Shown: positions 9,395 to 19,094 of the stretch, piece by piece | Numbering within the stretch: the first letter of the stretch is position 1 | How the letters are laid out: every line of letters starts with the position of its first letter | DNA from: Natronoflexus pectinivorans | GTDB lineage: Bacteria; Bacteroidota; Bacteroidia; Bacteroidales; Marinilabiliaceae | DNA: 64,000 nucleotides | NCBI RefSeq assembly: GCF_004345615.1 | Contig: NZ_SLWK01000005.1 | Span: 124,001-188,000 of the forward strand | Reading direction: 5' to 3' | Translations under genes and position numbers: made by a program | The notes under the pieces: generated by a model | Database searches by the model: none | What the model was told of the DNA's origin: nothing | Seen by the model: only the letters and a program-made list of their open reading frames with translations

Positions 9395-10096
9395 ATGAGC
9401 AGTTTATTAAGTTCTTCCATCGGGAAGAAGTTGCTGATGGGGTTATCGGGGCTTTTCCTGATTTTATTTCTACTTATCCACCTGGCGATTAACTCCCTGA
9501 TGTTGGTTCCAGATGGCGGAGAGACCTTCAATGCGGCAGCGCATTTTATGATCACCAATCCCATTATTAAGGTGACAGAGCCTCTACTGGCAATTGGATT
9601 TCTGGTTCACATTATCTATGGTTTTATGTTGACCATTCAAAATCGCAAGGCCAGAGGAAAAGACAGGTATGCGTCGGGCAATAAAACCGCTGGTGTTACC
9701 TGGGCTTCTCAAAACATGCTAATTTTGGGAATTACCCTTTTGGCATTTTTAATTATGCACCTCGCTCACTATTGGGTGAAGATTAAAATTACGGGCGATC
9801 CGCTGTTAGACCCTGTAATGGTTAGTTTAGGAGGGGTAGAGACAATGGTTGACAACGCGTATGCGTTGGTTAATACATCTTTCGGATACCTTTGGATTGT
9901 AATTGTATATGCCGTTGCCGGTATCGGTTTGGCTTTACATCTATCTCACGGGTTCTGGTCGGCTTTTCAAACAGTTGGTTTCAGCAACAATATTTGGCGT
10001 AAGCGCCTTACTGTTATCGGACAAATTTATGCCTGGTTCGTTGGATTAGGCTTCTCTCTTATAGCAGTGTTACAGTATTTATTCTATCAAGGTTAA
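9395..10096 (+). CDS. sdhC: Succinate dehydrogenase/fumarate reductase cytochrome b558 subunit
   Basis: A 233-residue integral membrane subunit that anchors the complex and carries haem for electron transfer between quinone and the iron-sulfur subunit. Five membrane helices are visible. Conserved histidines occur in LIHLAIN, LVHIIYG, IMHLAHYW and ALHLSHGFWSAFQ, as expected for a di-haem b558 type with a single fused anchor. The N-terminus SSIGKKLLMGLSGLFLILFL is typical of Bacteroidota. It is the first gene of sdhCAB. Confidence 0.92.
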   Translation: MSSLLSSSIGKKLLMGLSGLFLILFLLIHLAINSLMLVPDGGETFNAAAHFMITNPIIKVTEPLLAIGFLVHIIYGFMLTIQNRKARGKDRYASGNKTAGVTWASQNMLILGITLLAFLIMHLAHYWVKIKITGDPLLDPVMVSLGGVETMVDNAYALVNTSFGYLWIVIVYAVAGIGLALHLSHGFWSAFQTVGFSNNIWRKRLTVIGQIYAWFVGLGFSLIAVLQYLFYQG

Positions 10097-10116
10097 TTAT
10101 TTAATCCTTTGTGATT

Positions 10117-12057
10117 ATGGCAAAAATTGATGCAAGAATTCCCGAAGGGCCTGTAGCCCAGAAGTGGACAAATTATAAGAAAAATCAAAAATTGGTTAAC
10201 CCTGCCAATAAAAGGAAACTCGATATCATTGTTGTAGGAACAGGATTGGCAGGAGCTGCAGCTGCAGCATCCTTTGGTGAAATGGGTTTTAATGTAAAGA
10301 TTTTCACCATTCAGGATTCTCCTCGTCGTGCGCACTCCATTGCTGCCCAAGGTGGAATTAACGCCGCTAAAAACTATCCAAACGATGGTGACTCGGTAAA
10401 CAGATTATTTAGCGACACCGTTAAGGGTGGCGACTACCGTGCCCGTGAGGCAAATGTGTATCGTCTGGCTGAAGTTTCAACTTCAATCATAGACCAATGC
10501 GTAGCTCAAGGTGTACCTTTCGCCCGAGAGTATGGAGGATTGCTTGACAATCGTTCATTTGGAGGAGCGCAGGTGAGCAGAACATTCTATGCCAGAGGCC
10601 AAACCGGTCAGCAATTATTATTGGGAGCATACCAGGCTCTTATGCGTCAGGTAAACCTCAAAACTGTAAAACTATATACCCGCAACGAGCTGGTTGACAT
10701 CGTGCTTGTTGATGGAAAAGCAAGAGGAATTATATCTCGTGATTTAGTAACCGGAGAAACTCAGCGCCATTTTGGTCATGCTGTGGTTATGGCAACCGGA
10801 GGCTATGGAAATACCTTCTTCCTTTCTACCAATGCCATGGGATCGAACGGTTCTGCTGCATGGCAGGCCTACAAGAAAGGCGCTATGTTTGCGAATCCAT
10901 GTTTTGCGCAAATCCACCCCACTTGTATTCCTGTTCATGGAGAATTCCAGAGCAAACTGACTCTTATGTCGGAGTCGTTGCGTAACGATGGACGCATTTG
11001 GGTTCCTGCAAAAAAAGAGGATGCTGAAGCCATTCGTGCCGGAAAACTAAAACCAACGGATATTGCGGAAGAAAACAGAGACTATTTCCTTGAACGCCGT
11101 TACCCGGCTTTCGGAAACCTGGTTCCACGTGATGTGGCATCACGTGCAGCAAAAGAGCGTTGCGATGCAGGCTTTGGAGTTGGCACCACCGGATTGGCCG
11201 TATATCTTGATTTTAAAGAATCCATCGAAAGATTGGGCAAGGACGTGATTGAAGCCAGGTATGGTAACCTGTTCCAGATGTATGAAAAAATTGTGGACGA
11301 CAATCCATACGACACACCCATGATGATTTACCCTGCCATTCATTATACCATGGGAGGTGTTTGGGTTGATTACGAATTGCAAACCACCATTCCCGGGCTC
11401 TTCTGTGCCGGAGAGGCCAACTTCTCAGATCACGGAGCCAACCGCCTTGGTGCCTCGGCTTTGATGCAGGGATTGGCCGATGGTTATTTTGTTCTGCCAT
11501 ATACCGTTCAGAACTATTTGGCCGATGACATCAAAACACCAAGAATGACCGGTGATGAGAAAGAGTTTGTTGAAACTGAAAAGGCCGTAAAAGACCGATT
11601 TGAAAAAATTCGTAATGTAAACGGAAACCGTTCGGTTGACAGCATCCATAAAGAGCTTGGTTTGGTGATGTGGGACTTTGTTGGAATGGCCAGAAATAAA
11701 GAAGGCCTTCAACAAGCCATTGAAAAAATCCGCGCCATTAAAAAAGAGTTCTGGAGCAATGTCCGCATTCCAGGCGATAAGGAAGGGATGAACATTGAAC
11801 TTGAAAAAGCAAACCGTCTTGCTGATTTTATTGAAATTGGCGAACTGATGGCCATTGATGCACTTAACCGCGAGGAGTCATGTGGTGGACACTTCCGTGA
11901 AGAGTTCCAAACCGAAGATGGTGAAGCCATGCGTCAGGATGATAAATTTGCTTATGTATCTTGCTGGGAGTACAAAGGCGATGGTCAGGAACCGGAACTG
12001 CATAAGGAAGAGCTGAAGTTTGAAGATGTGAAACTGATTCAGCGGAATTACAAATAG
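10117..12057 (+). CDS. sdhA: Succinate dehydrogenase/fumarate reductase flavoprotein subunit
   Basis: The catalytic flavoprotein that interconverts succinate and fumarate. The FAD-binding motif [21 protein letters not shown] begins near residue 37, [12 protein letters not shown] carries the histidine that covalently binds FAD in the family, and [19 protein letters not shown] and [12 protein letters not shown] line the active site. At about 646 residues it is the normal length for the b558-type enzyme. I chose ATG at 10117; an in-frame GTG lies two codons earlier at 10111. The gene follows sdhC by about 20 bases. Direction of the reaction (respiration or fumarate reduction) cannot be read from sequence. 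Confidence 0.95.
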   Translation: MAKIDARIPEGPVAQKWTNYKKNQKLVNPANKRKLDIIVVGTGLAGAAAAASFGEMGFNVKIFTIQDSPRRAHSIAAQGGINAAKNYPNDGDSVNRLFSDTVKGGDYRAREANVYRLAEVSTSIIDQCVAQGVPFAREYGGLLDNRSFGGAQVSRTFYARGQTGQQLLLGAYQALMRQVNLKTVKLYTRNELVDIVLVDGKARGIISRDLVTGETQRHFGHAVVMATGGYGNTFFLSTNAMGSNGSAAWQAYKKGAMFANPCFAQIHPTCIPVHGEFQSKLTLMSESLRNDGRIWVPAKKEDAEAIRAGKLKPTDIAEENRDYFLERRYPAFGNLVPRDVASRAAKERCDAGFGVGTTGLAVYLDFKESIERLGKDVIEARYGNLFQMYEKIVDDNPYDTPMMIYPAIHYTMGGVWVDYELQTTIPGLFCAGEANFSDHGANRLGASALMQGLADGYFVLPYTVQNYLADDIKTPRMTGDEKEFVETEKAVKDRFEKIRNVNGNRSVDSIHKELGLVMWDFVGMARNKEGLQQAIEKIRAIKKEFWSNVRIPGDKEGMNIELEKANRLADFIEIGELMAIDALNREESCGGHFREEFQTEDGEAMRQDDKFAYVSCWEYKGDGQEPELHKEELKFEDVKLIQRNYK

Positions 12058-12097
12058 TGGTCGCAGGCAATTTCAATTATATTAACAGAGTTTTATC

Positions 12098-12853
12098 ATG
12101 GAAAAAAATATAAATATCACTCTAAAAGTCTGGAGACAAAAAAACGCCCGCGAAAAGGGGCGTTTTGAAACGTACCAGGTAAAAGATGTTTCTACCGGGA
12201 GTTCATTCCTGGAAATGATGGATATTCTTAATGAACAGTTAATTAACGAGGGAAATGAGCCAGTGGCTTTTGACCACGACTGCCGCGAAGGGATCTGTGG
12301 CATGTGCTCGTTATACATCAATGGCCGTCCTCACGGACCCGATGATGGAGTTACCACCTGCCAGTTGCACATGCGCAAATTCAAGGATGGTGATACCATC
12401 TGGATCGAACCTTGGCGTTCGGCTGGATTTCCTGTTATTAAGGATTTGATTGTGGATCGTACCGCTTTTGACAAGATCATTGCTTCAGGAGGTTATGTAT
12501 CGGTTAATACCGGAGGTGTTCCCGATGCCAACGCCATTCCAATTCCAAAACCCGATGCTGATGAAGCCATGGATGCTGCTTCATGTATTGGTTGTGGAGC
12601 TTGTGTTGCAGCCTGTAAAAACGGTTCGGCCATGTTGTTTGTATCTGCAAAAGTGAGCCAATTGGCACTTTTACCACAAGGAAAAGTTGAAGCTGCCCGC
12701 AGAGCCAAAAATATGGTAGCTAAAATGGATGAACTTGGATTTGGAAACTGTACCAACACCGGTGCTTGTGAAGTTGAATGTCCCAAAGGAATTTCGGTAG
12801 CTCACATTGCCAGGCTAAACAGAGAATTCCTGAAAGCAAAAGTTCAGGATTAG
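12098..12853 (+). CDS. sdhB: Succinate dehydrogenase/fumarate reductase iron-sulfur subunit
   Basis: A 251-residue subunit that passes electrons from the flavoprotein to the membrane anchor. The [2Fe-2S] ligands are in [10 protein letters not shown] (Cys62, 67, 70) and TTCQ (Cys88). The ferredoxin-like part has [11 protein letters not shown] (Cys163, 166, 169, 173) and [14 protein letters not shown] (Cys218, 224, 228), giving the [4Fe-4S] and [3Fe-4S] sites. It is the last gene of sdhCAB and is followed by a strong terminator hairpin. Confidence 0.95.
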   Translation: MEKNINITLKVWRQKNAREKGRFETYQVKDVSTGSSFLEMMDILNEQLINEGNEPVAFDHDCREGICGMCSLYINGRPHGPDDGVTTCQLHMRKFKDGDTIWIEPWRSAGFPVIKDLIVDRTAFDKIIASGGYVSVNTGGVPDANAIPIPKPDADEAMDAASCIGCGACVAACKNGSAMLFVSAKVSQLALLPQGKVEAARRAKNMVAKMDELGFGNCTNTGACEVECPKGISVAHIARLNREFLKAKVQD

Positions 12854-12874
12854 GCAAGGCACTCATTTGATATT

Positions 12875-12908
12875 AAAATGGCACACAGTCAAAACTGTGT
12901 GCCATTTT
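12875..12908 (+). terminator. Rho-independent terminator after sdhB
   Basis: AAAATGGCACACAG (12875-12888) pairs perfectly with CTGTGTGCCATTTT (12895-12908) around a six-base loop, followed by T-rich sequence. The A-run on the left also lets it serve the convergent PAS gene. Confidence 0.9.
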
Positions 12909-12929
12909 TATTATAATTATTAAGGGTCA

Positions 12930-13379
12930 TTAACCCTCATAGTAGGCAAAAGTTACTTTTCGTCCAGTGCCTTCTCCTTTTCCAGTAAAAATGTTATTAA
13001 AAAAAGCTGCAGCAGCCTGAATTTGAATCGTCTCACCACTTTTTCGCACCACATCCCAAAATCTTACTATCTCATATTCATTTTTGATGAACATATCGTG
13101 CGCCGTTTAAAGTTTTCCATGATTCTCAGCAGGAACAACCACCGTAAAATGTTTACCAAAAAGCTCTCCTGGACCGTATCCATATATTTCGCTGTATCGT
13201 TCATTTACATGAACGTAGTTTCCCTTTTCATCGGTAACACAAATTCCAAGTTCGCGTTCTTCATCGATGATGGTTTGCGCCTTTTGCGGATCTGCCTCAA
13301 TAAGTTGCTTAATCTCCTTGGTTCTGAACACATTAATTCTTCCCATACCCTGATTTTTAATTGCTAGTTTATATTTCAT
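12930..13379 (-). pseudogene. PAS-domain protein interrupted by one in-frame TAA
   Basis: Reading from 13379 gives a PAS domain (GICVTDEKGNYVHVNERYSE, then YGYGPGELFGKHFTVVVP). The frame hits TAA at 13107-13109 right after ENHGKL. It then continues open and PAS-like for 58 more codons (FWDVVRKSGETIQIQ... GTGRKVTFAYYEG) to a TAA at 12930-12932. Both halves together make one ordinary PAS fold of about 149 codons. One base change at the stop's first position (for example CAA to TAA) would explain it. It is therefore probably a recent nonsense allele. The 90-residue N-terminal product lacks the last strands of the fold. It lies downstream of a PAS kinase on the same strand. Confidence 0.75.
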
Positions 13380-13460
13380 TTGTATGATGTTTCAAACAGA
13401 CCAATCAAAGTTTTGTTCAATGTTGAGCCGCGAAATGTTTAACAATATGGAAACATCAGG

Positions 13461-15824
13461 CTATAACGGAATCTCAAAAGTGAATCTGCTTCCCTTTTTC
13501 GGAAATGAAGCTACCCGAATTTCTCCACCCATCAGTTCAACAAGACTTTTGCAGATGGATAGCCCCAACCCTGCTCCTCCATAATCCTTTCCGCTTTTTT
13601 CATAAACCTGGTTAAACCGGTTAAAGATGGACTGATGATGCTTCGGATCTATGCCTATGCCGGAATCTTCAACGAAAAACTCAACTTTATTTTCATTTAG
13701 ATGATAGCCAAACTCAATGGTTCCATTTTCGGGAGTAAACTTAATTGCATTGGCAATTAAGTTGTTAAAAACCTGGGTGAGCTTCGGAAGGTCTCCATTG
13801 ATAATCACCTCTTTTTTGGGAGGAATCGTTGCTTTCAGAATGATATTTTTATCATTGGCAGGAACTTCAAAAAAAGCAGTTAATGAACTCATCAACTCAG
13901 CCAGATCTATATGTTCCCTATTTAAAACAGCGCTACCGGTTTCTATTCTGGAAATCTCCAGAACGTCATTGATGAGTCCCAGTAATTGCAGTCCGCTCCT
14001 GATAATTATATCGAGGTAGGACTCACGTTTATCCTCAGAAACCTCTCTTTGCTTTAATAACTCAGCAAAACCCATGATGCCATTCATCGGGGTTCGTATT
14101 TCATGACTCATATTGGCCAGAAAGGCAGATTTTAACCGGTCACTCTCTTCTGCCTTTTCCTTTGCCAATAACAGTTCCTTTTCTATCTGCTTCTGGTGGG
14201 TTACGTCGCGTACAATGCAGATGGTTTCATTCTCCTGAAAATAGATCATGCGCGACTCATAAACCATCTCTGTCTCTTCCTCTCTGATTGTGTAGTTGTA
14301 TGTCTCTACACCTTTTCCTGTGATGGCTTTATTAATGTTTTCAATTGTGAGGGTTGCCAATTCCGGTGGTAATACTTCGCTCACATGCTTATCCATAAAA
14401 CTTGCTGGAGAAACCAGCAAACTCATTTCATCATGGACATGGTAATCAATAAAATATCCATCCCCATTAAATACAAAGATGATATCGGGAATTATCGCCA
14501 ACAATCCACGCAGTTTGGCATGGTTACTCTCAGCCACGTTTAAGGCTTCACGCAGGGTGTGTACCAGCTCTTTTTCACGGGTGATGTTGGTGATTGTACC
14601 ATAAGCTCTAATCTGTTCTCCATTCTCCCTTTTTTCAACAATCCCGCTTCCCAAAAGGTAGATGATGTTGTCATCAGGTAATAAAAGCCGGAACTCATTT
14701 TTCCAAATTTTATTGAGTTGATCAGATTGTAAGCGCCATGTTTCAATCATCCGACTCCTGTCGTCGGGGTGAATCATACGAAAAAGACTCCTTAAGGAAG
14801 TTGGACTTTTTATGCTGCCCAAAATAGAATCAATGTTGCCATTCCAGATAAATGAATTGTTTGAATTGTTCCATTCAAAAATAACATCGTTGGTATGCAT
14901 GGCAACCAACTTAAATCGCATCTCATTTTCCAGATTCTCTTGTTCGGCAAGCTTACGGCCTGTGATGTCCCGACCAAGAATGACCAAACCCTTTCTGCTT
15001 CCATCAACATTAAAAAGAGGTGCTTTTATTACATCAAAAACTTTTCTGACTCCATCACTTTGCAAAAAATGTTCCTCAACATTAATTGGTCTCCGTGATT
15101 TCCAAGCCAAATTATCAGTTTCATGGCAGAATTTAAGTTCCTTGCTTCTATTGGGAATCAGTAAGGAGAGATCCAGATAGTTTTTCCCACGGTAATCGTA
15201 CCCTTCAAGGCCAAACAAACTGATTAACGATTGGTTTGCCTCCATCCAACGCCCTTCGCCATCTTTAAAACAGATGAAATCCGGTGTTGAATTAAACAAA
15301 GTGAGCAGTTGCGCATTGCGTTCTTCCAGAGCCTTCTGAATACCTACTCTGCTGTTATAATCATTGATTGGTTCATTGCTTTTACAATATGAGGAAATCG
15401 ATTTTTGTGAAAAATCCTCATTATTTAGATACAAATCATTCTCAATAATCTTTATTGTTTGGCGAATAAGGGTCTGTTTGTAGCTCTCGTGAGGCACAAA
15501 ACCACTTGTTTGAATGCAGAGAAAAATGGGGTTGCGATTTATTACTTTGAGGGGAGAAACAAGACAATGACTGACAATTGATGATGATTTGATCTTAAAC
15601 CATTCTTGTTTGTTACTCAACTTTAAATGTGGCTCGATTTCTTTCAGAATTTGGTGATCTTCACCAGTGGAACTCCCATTTTTGTGTTTATAAAACCAAT
15701 CAATGCGATCCTCCATTTTTTCAACAAGCCCCACATGAGCACTCAGAACATTTGACAAAACATCCAGGCTGCTTTTCCAATCCGGCTCTCCGGGTGAGTT
15801 AAAGAATTGTTGATTTTTTATCAT
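13461..15824 (-). CDS. PAS-domain sensor histidine kinase
   Basis: A 787-residue cytoplasmic kinase; I see no membrane helix. After an unassigned N-terminal region of about 170 residues come three PAS/PAC units (for example FNSTPDFICFKDGEGRWMEA near 178, then a segment with IHPDDRSRMIETW, then IIPDIIFVFNGDGYFIDYH). HisKA follows with LANMSHEIRTPMNGIMGF, and the ATPase domain has NNLIANAIKFTPENG, VEDSGIGI and GGAGLGLSICKSLVELMGG. No receiver domain is attached and no response regulator is adjacent. The signal is unknown. Confidence 0.88.
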   Translation of the reverse strand: MIKNQQFFNSPGEPDWKSSLDVLSNVLSAHVGLVEKMEDRIDWFYKHKNGSSTGEDHQILKEIEPHLKLSNKQEWFKIKSSSIVSHCLVSPLKVINRNPIFLCIQTSGFVPHESYKQTLIRQTIKIIENDLYLNNEDFSQKSISSYCKSNEPINDYNSRVGIQKALEERNAQLLTLFNSTPDFICFKDGEGRWMEANQSLISLFGLEGYDYRGKNYLDLSLLIPNRSKELKFCHETDNLAWKSRRPINVEEHFLQSDGVRKVFDVIKAPLFNVDGSRKGLVILGRDITGRKLAEQENLENEMRFKLVAMHTNDVIFEWNNSNNSFIWNGNIDSILGSIKSPTSLRSLFRMIHPDDRSRMIETWRLQSDQLNKIWKNEFRLLLPDDNIIYLLGSGIVEKRENGEQIRAYGTITNITREKELVHTLREALNVAESNHAKLRGLLAIIPDIIFVFNGDGYFIDYHVHDEMSLLVSPASFMDKHVSEVLPPELATLTIENINKAITGKGVETYNYTIREEETEMVYESRMIYFQENETICIVRDVTHQKQIEKELLLAKEKAEESDRLKSAFLANMSHEIRTPMNGIMGFAELLKQREVSEDKRESYLDIIIRSGLQLLGLINDVLEISRIETGSAVLNREHIDLAELMSSLTAFFEVPANDKNIILKATIPPKKEVIINGDLPKLTQVFNNLIANAIKFTPENGTIEFGYHLNENKVEFFVEDSGIGIDPKHHQSIFNRFNQVYEKSGKDYGGAGLGLSICKSLVELMGGEIRVASFPKKGSRFTFEIPL

Positions 15825-16208
15825 TAAACAACAGACTATTGGATTAAGAGTTTATGAATATTTAAACAATATTACAAAAAAAAGATATTGTATCGCAAAA
15901 AATGATGATCAGATTTTTTACATATCAGATAGGAATGAATTTATTTCTGTAATAATGCAGAGGTAGCGGAAAATGAGTCGCTATTGGCTACTCTCCAATA
16001 TAGTGGCTGCTGCAAAAACTCTCCGAATGCCAACCTCGCCCCTCTAACTCCCCTAAAAGAATTTCAACGCAATGCCGGTTCGGTGTTCCCCGCTTGCTAA
16101 TGTCATTCAACCAAAAAAAATATTGGCTGCAATTATCGCAGAATATAAAGATCTTATCCGTAATTTTAAACCTTTCAAAAATCGATTGGCTGTTAATCAC
16201 AACATTTT
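15825..16208. other. Intergenic region between PAS kinase and PAP2 gene
   Basis: About 380 bases separating two divergent genes. I see no gene, strong hairpin or repeat in it. It presumably contains both promoters, but none matches the consensus well. Confidence 0.4.
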
Positions 16209-17027
16209 ATGCAAGATAGATTTATCATTTTACTTTTCTGTAGAATCTGGATGGACTGGTTTACATGGTTGTTACGCATTGGCGTAACAACGTATTCCAT
16301 TTTAAAACCAAAGAAAATCAGTATTCCTCTGCAAAAAGCTATCGCAATTACAATCGTCCTTTTTATCCCATTGTCGCTCAAGGCCAACAGTTCTGATTCC
16401 ATTCCAATCACGGAAGTTGAGACAAAACCAATCAGTCGCCACATCCCTGTAATAGCAGGAATTGCAGCAGTCTCATTTCTTGTTGACCAGCCGGTGAACA
16501 GCCATTTTGAGACCAATCGCTCGTCCTTCTTTAACTCAGCTTCAAAAATTACCGATCTGGCAGGAGATAAATACCTGATAATACCTGCCTCGGTTTTAAC
16601 CTATGGAGTGGCCGGTTATATAATTCGTGATGAAAAACTGACAAACACCAGTTTAAATTCCATTCAGGCATTAGCAACCACAGCCATTTCAACTGAAATA
16701 GTGAAGCAATTAGCAGGCAGATCTCGCCCGTATACCGAACGGGGAGCACATCATTATTCGCCATTTCCAATGAAAAATGACGATTATAAGTCCATGCCAT
16801 CGGGACATGCAGCGCTGGCTTTTGCAGCGTTTACCCCGTTTGCAGAGAATTACTCAAAATGGATCTACCTGATTCCGGCATCGGTGGCTGCGGGAAGGGT
16901 GTACCAAAACGAGCACTGGTTTTCAGATGTGGTAGTTGGCGGAGCCATTGGTTTTATAAGCGGATACCTTTTTACCCACTACCCAAACATTCAAATTATT
17001 CCCAACGGAATTGTTGTGAATTTTTAA
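16209..17027 (+). CDS. PAP2-family membrane-associated phosphatase
   Basis: A 272-residue protein with the three phosphatase motifs of the PAP2 superfamily: KQLAGRSRPYTERG, SMPSGHAALAFA, and RVYQNEHWFSDVVVGG with the catalytic His and Asp. A hydrophobic N-terminus resembles a signal or anchor; a later in-frame ATG at 16251 is a possible alternative start. Family members dephosphorylate phosphatidic acid, undecaprenyl pyrophosphate or similar lipid phosphates; the substrate here cannot be decided. Confidence 0.82.
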   Translation: MQDRFIILLFCRIWMDWFTWLLRIGVTTYSILKPKKISIPLQKAIAITIVLFIPLSLKANSSDSIPITEVETKPISRHIPVIAGIAAVSFLVDQPVNSHFETNRSSFFNSASKITDLAGDKYLIIPASVLTYGVAGYIIRDEKLTNTSLNSIQALATTAISTEIVKQLAGRSRPYTERGAHHYSPFPMKNDDYKSMPSGHAALAFAAFTPFAENYSKWIYLIPASVAAGRVYQNEHWFSDVVVGGAIGFISGYLFTHYPNIQIIPNGIVVNF

Positions 17028-17057
17028 AAAATCACAACAACTTTCTAAGCTAAAGCA

Positions 17058-17088
17058 TTGGTAGTTATAAAAAAATGCGTTACTTTTG
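17058..17088 (+). promoter_or_regulatory. Candidate promoter of the rplM operon
   Basis: TTG at 17058-17060, a 20-base spacer and TACTTTTG at 17081-17088 fit the Bacteroidota sigma-ABfr consensus (TTTG, about 19 bases, TAnnTTTG) very well. It leaves an untranslated leader of roughly 165 bases before the GTG of rplM. Confidence 0.65.
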
Positions 17089-17094
17089 CGGCCT

Positions 17095-17262
17095 GATTAT
17101 TATCCGTGTAGAGTGGTGTAATCGAATTGGAACACAGATAATTGTTCACCATCCCAATGGTCATGCCCGTCTGTTGGGGTGTTTTCGTCTGTTTCTGAAA
17201 AGATGCACCGGCAAATTGTTTTAATTAAATTGTAGGTCTAATTATCAAATTAAAGAAAGACT
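17095..17262 (+). promoter_or_regulatory. Possible structured leader of the L13-S9 operon
   Basis: The leader is long and richer in GC than neighbouring spacers. It has a direct repeat CGTCTGTT (17168-17175 and 17186-17193) and short complementary pairs (GGTG with CACC). Ribosomal protein operons are often autoregulated through such leaders. I cannot fold it reliably by eye, so this is a suggestion only. Confidence 0.25.
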
Positions 17263-17718
17263 GTGGATACATTAAGTTACAAAACCAAATCAGTCACTCC
17301 GGCAACCATTCAGAAAGAATGGCTTGTGGTGGATGCTACCGATCAGGTACTTGGCCGGTTAGGTTCAAAAGTGGCTCAGCTTCTAAGAGGGAAGCACAAG
17401 CCAAATTACACTCCCCACATGGATTGTGGTGACAATGTAATCATTATTAATGCCGACAAAGTAAAACTTACCGGCAATAAGTGGCAAAACAGAGTATTCT
17501 TCTACCATAGCGGTTATCCCGGTGGACAAAGAGAAGTAACTCCGGCTATGCTTTTTGCAAAAAGCCCTGAAAGATTGGTTGAAAGAACCGTTAAAGGGAT
17601 GTTGCCAAAAAACAGCCTTGGACGTCAACTCTTTAGAAACCTGTTTGTTTATACCGGCTCTGAGCACAAACAAGAAGCTCAAAAACCAAGAGTCATTGAT
17701 ATCAACACCGTTAAATAA
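17263..17718 (+). CDS. rplM: 50S ribosomal protein L13
   Basis: A 151-residue large-subunit protein. EWLVVDATDQVLGRLGSKVA, LLRGKHKPNYTPHMDCGD, VIIINADKVKLTGNKW and VKGMLPKNSLGRQLFRNL are family hallmarks. Translation starts at GTG 17263, giving MDTLSYKTKS, the usual Bacteroidota N-terminus. It heads an operon with rpsI 5 bases downstream, then rpsB and tsf. Confidence 0.97.
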   Translation: MDTLSYKTKSVTPATIQKEWLVVDATDQVLGRLGSKVAQLLRGKHKPNYTPHMDCGDNVIIINADKVKLTGNKWQNRVFFYHSGYPGGQREVTPAMLFAKSPERLVERTVKGMLPKNSLGRQLFRNLFVYTGSEHKQEAQKPRVIDINTVK

Positions 17719-17723
17719 TTGTT

Positions 17724-18110
17724 ATGGAAGTAATAAATGCTATTGGAAGAAGAAAGAGAGCCATCGCGCGTATCTATCTTAGTGAGGGTAAAGGACAAAT
17801 TACCATCAACAAAAGAGAGCTTGATAATTACTTTCCCGCTGCTACTTTACAGTATGTTGTAAAACAACCGTTGGAACTTCTTGGAGTTGCCGGTGAATTC
17901 GACATCAAAGTAAACCTTGATGGTGGTGGTGTAAAAGGTCAGGCTGAAGCATTGCGTCTTGCAATCTCTCGTGCACTTGTAAAAATTAATGCAGAAAACA
18001 AGCCCGCTTTAAAAGCGAAAGGATTTCTTACCCGCGATCCTCGCGTGGTTGAAAGGAAGAAGCCCGGACGTCCGAAAGCACGGAAGAGATTCCAGTTCAG
18101 CAAGCGTTAA
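17724..18110 (+). CDS. rpsI: 30S ribosomal protein S9
   Basis: A 128-residue small-subunit protein. AIGRRKRAIARIYL at the N-terminus and the basic tail RKKPGRPKARKRFQFSKR, which reaches the P-site tRNA in ribosomes, are diagnostic. It sits between rplM and rpsB, the usual arrangement in Bacteroidota. Confidence 0.97.
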   Translation: MEVINAIGRRKRAIARIYLSEGKGQITINKRELDNYFPAATLQYVVKQPLELLGVAGEFDIKVNLDGGGVKGQAEALRLAISRALVKINAENKPALKAKGFLTRDPRVVERKKPGRPKARKRFQFSKR

Positions 18111-18211
18111 TATACCTCAGGTGCGTTTAGTATCTAAACCGGAAAGATTTCTCAAGGAGAACTACTTACCGGTTGCCTGAAACAGAATGTAAACGACTTA
18201 AAAAAATTAAA

Positions 18212-19066
18212 ATGCCAAAATTAGAATTTCAACAGTTACTGGATGCCGGAGTACATTTCGGTCACCTAAAAAGAAAGTGGAACCCCGCCATGGCGCCTTA
18301 CATCTTTATGGAGCGCAACGGGATTCATATCATAGACCTGCATAAAACTGCCGTAAAAATTGACGAAGCAGCTGCAGCTCTGAAACAAATTGCTAAATCA
18401 GGACGGAAAATATTATTTGTTGCCACTAAAAAACAGGCCAAAGATATCATCGCCGATAAAGTAGGGTCAGTGAACATGCCTTACGTAGTTGAGCGCTGGC
18501 CGGGTGGTATGCTTACCAACTTCCCAACCATTCGCAAGGCGGTAAAAAAGATGACTTCCATCGACCGCATGATGAATGAGCCAAGTTGGACCAGTCTTTC
18601 TAAAAGAGAAAAACTCCAAATTGGACGTCAAAGAGCCAAAATGGAAAAAACCCTTGGTAGTATTGCAGATTTGAACCGTCTTCCAGCTGCTATGTTCGTG
18701 GTAGATGTTATGAAAGAGCATATTGCCGTGAAAGAAGCTGTGAGATTGAACATCCCCGTTTTTGCAATGGTGGACACCAACTCAGATCCTCGCAACGTGG
18801 ATTACCTGATTCCGGCTAACGACGATGCTTCAAAATCAATTGAACTTGTTGTAGGTGCAATGACCGAAGCCATTAAAGATGGTTTGGCCGAGAGAAAAGT
18901 TGACAAGGACAATGATGCCGCTGCTGCAAAAGAAAAAAATGCTGCAAAAGGTGCTAAAAAAGGTGAAGGCCGTGCAAGGGTAAAAGCCCGCAAAGAGGAT
19001 GCAGAACCTGTTGAAGCAACAGAGAGTAACGAAGCAACAGATGCAACCGCCGAAGACAAAGAGTAA
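18212..19066 (+). CDS. rpsB: 30S ribosomal protein S2
   Basis: S2 starts at ATG 18212 (MPKLEFQQLLDAGVHFGHLK); the frame is open 13 codons further upstream but that extension is not conserved. FVATKKQAKDII, RWPGGMLTNF and DLNRLPAAMFVVDV identify the family. The C-terminus carries an extra tail of about 55 residues, first rich in Lys/Ala and then acidic, beyond the ribosomal core. Such charged extensions are common in Bacteroidota S2 and variable in sequence. It is cotranscribed with tsf. Confidence 0.96.
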   Translation: MPKLEFQQLLDAGVHFGHLKRKWNPAMAPYIFMERNGIHIIDLHKTAVKIDEAAAALKQIAKSGRKILFVATKKQAKDIIADKVGSVNMPYVVERWPGGMLTNFPTIRKAVKKMTSIDRMMNEPSWTSLSKREKLQIGRQRAKMEKTLGSIADLNRLPAAMFVVDVMKEHIAVKEAVRLNIPVFAMVDTNSDPRNVDYLIPANDDASKSIELVVGAMTEAIKDGLAERKVDKDNDAAAAKEKNAAKGAKKGEGRARVKARKEDAEPVEATESNEATDATAEDKE

Positions 19067-19094
19067 TTTAAATTAATCTTTAAAACAGACAAAA

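Noticed and set aside
10772-11500. Several frames antisense or out of phase within sdhA
   Set aside because: They overlap a well-supported gene completely and resemble nothing.
18173-18211. Upstream extension of S2
   Set aside because: The 13 extra codons are unlike S2 N-termini; MPKLEFQQLLDAG at 18212 is the conserved start.
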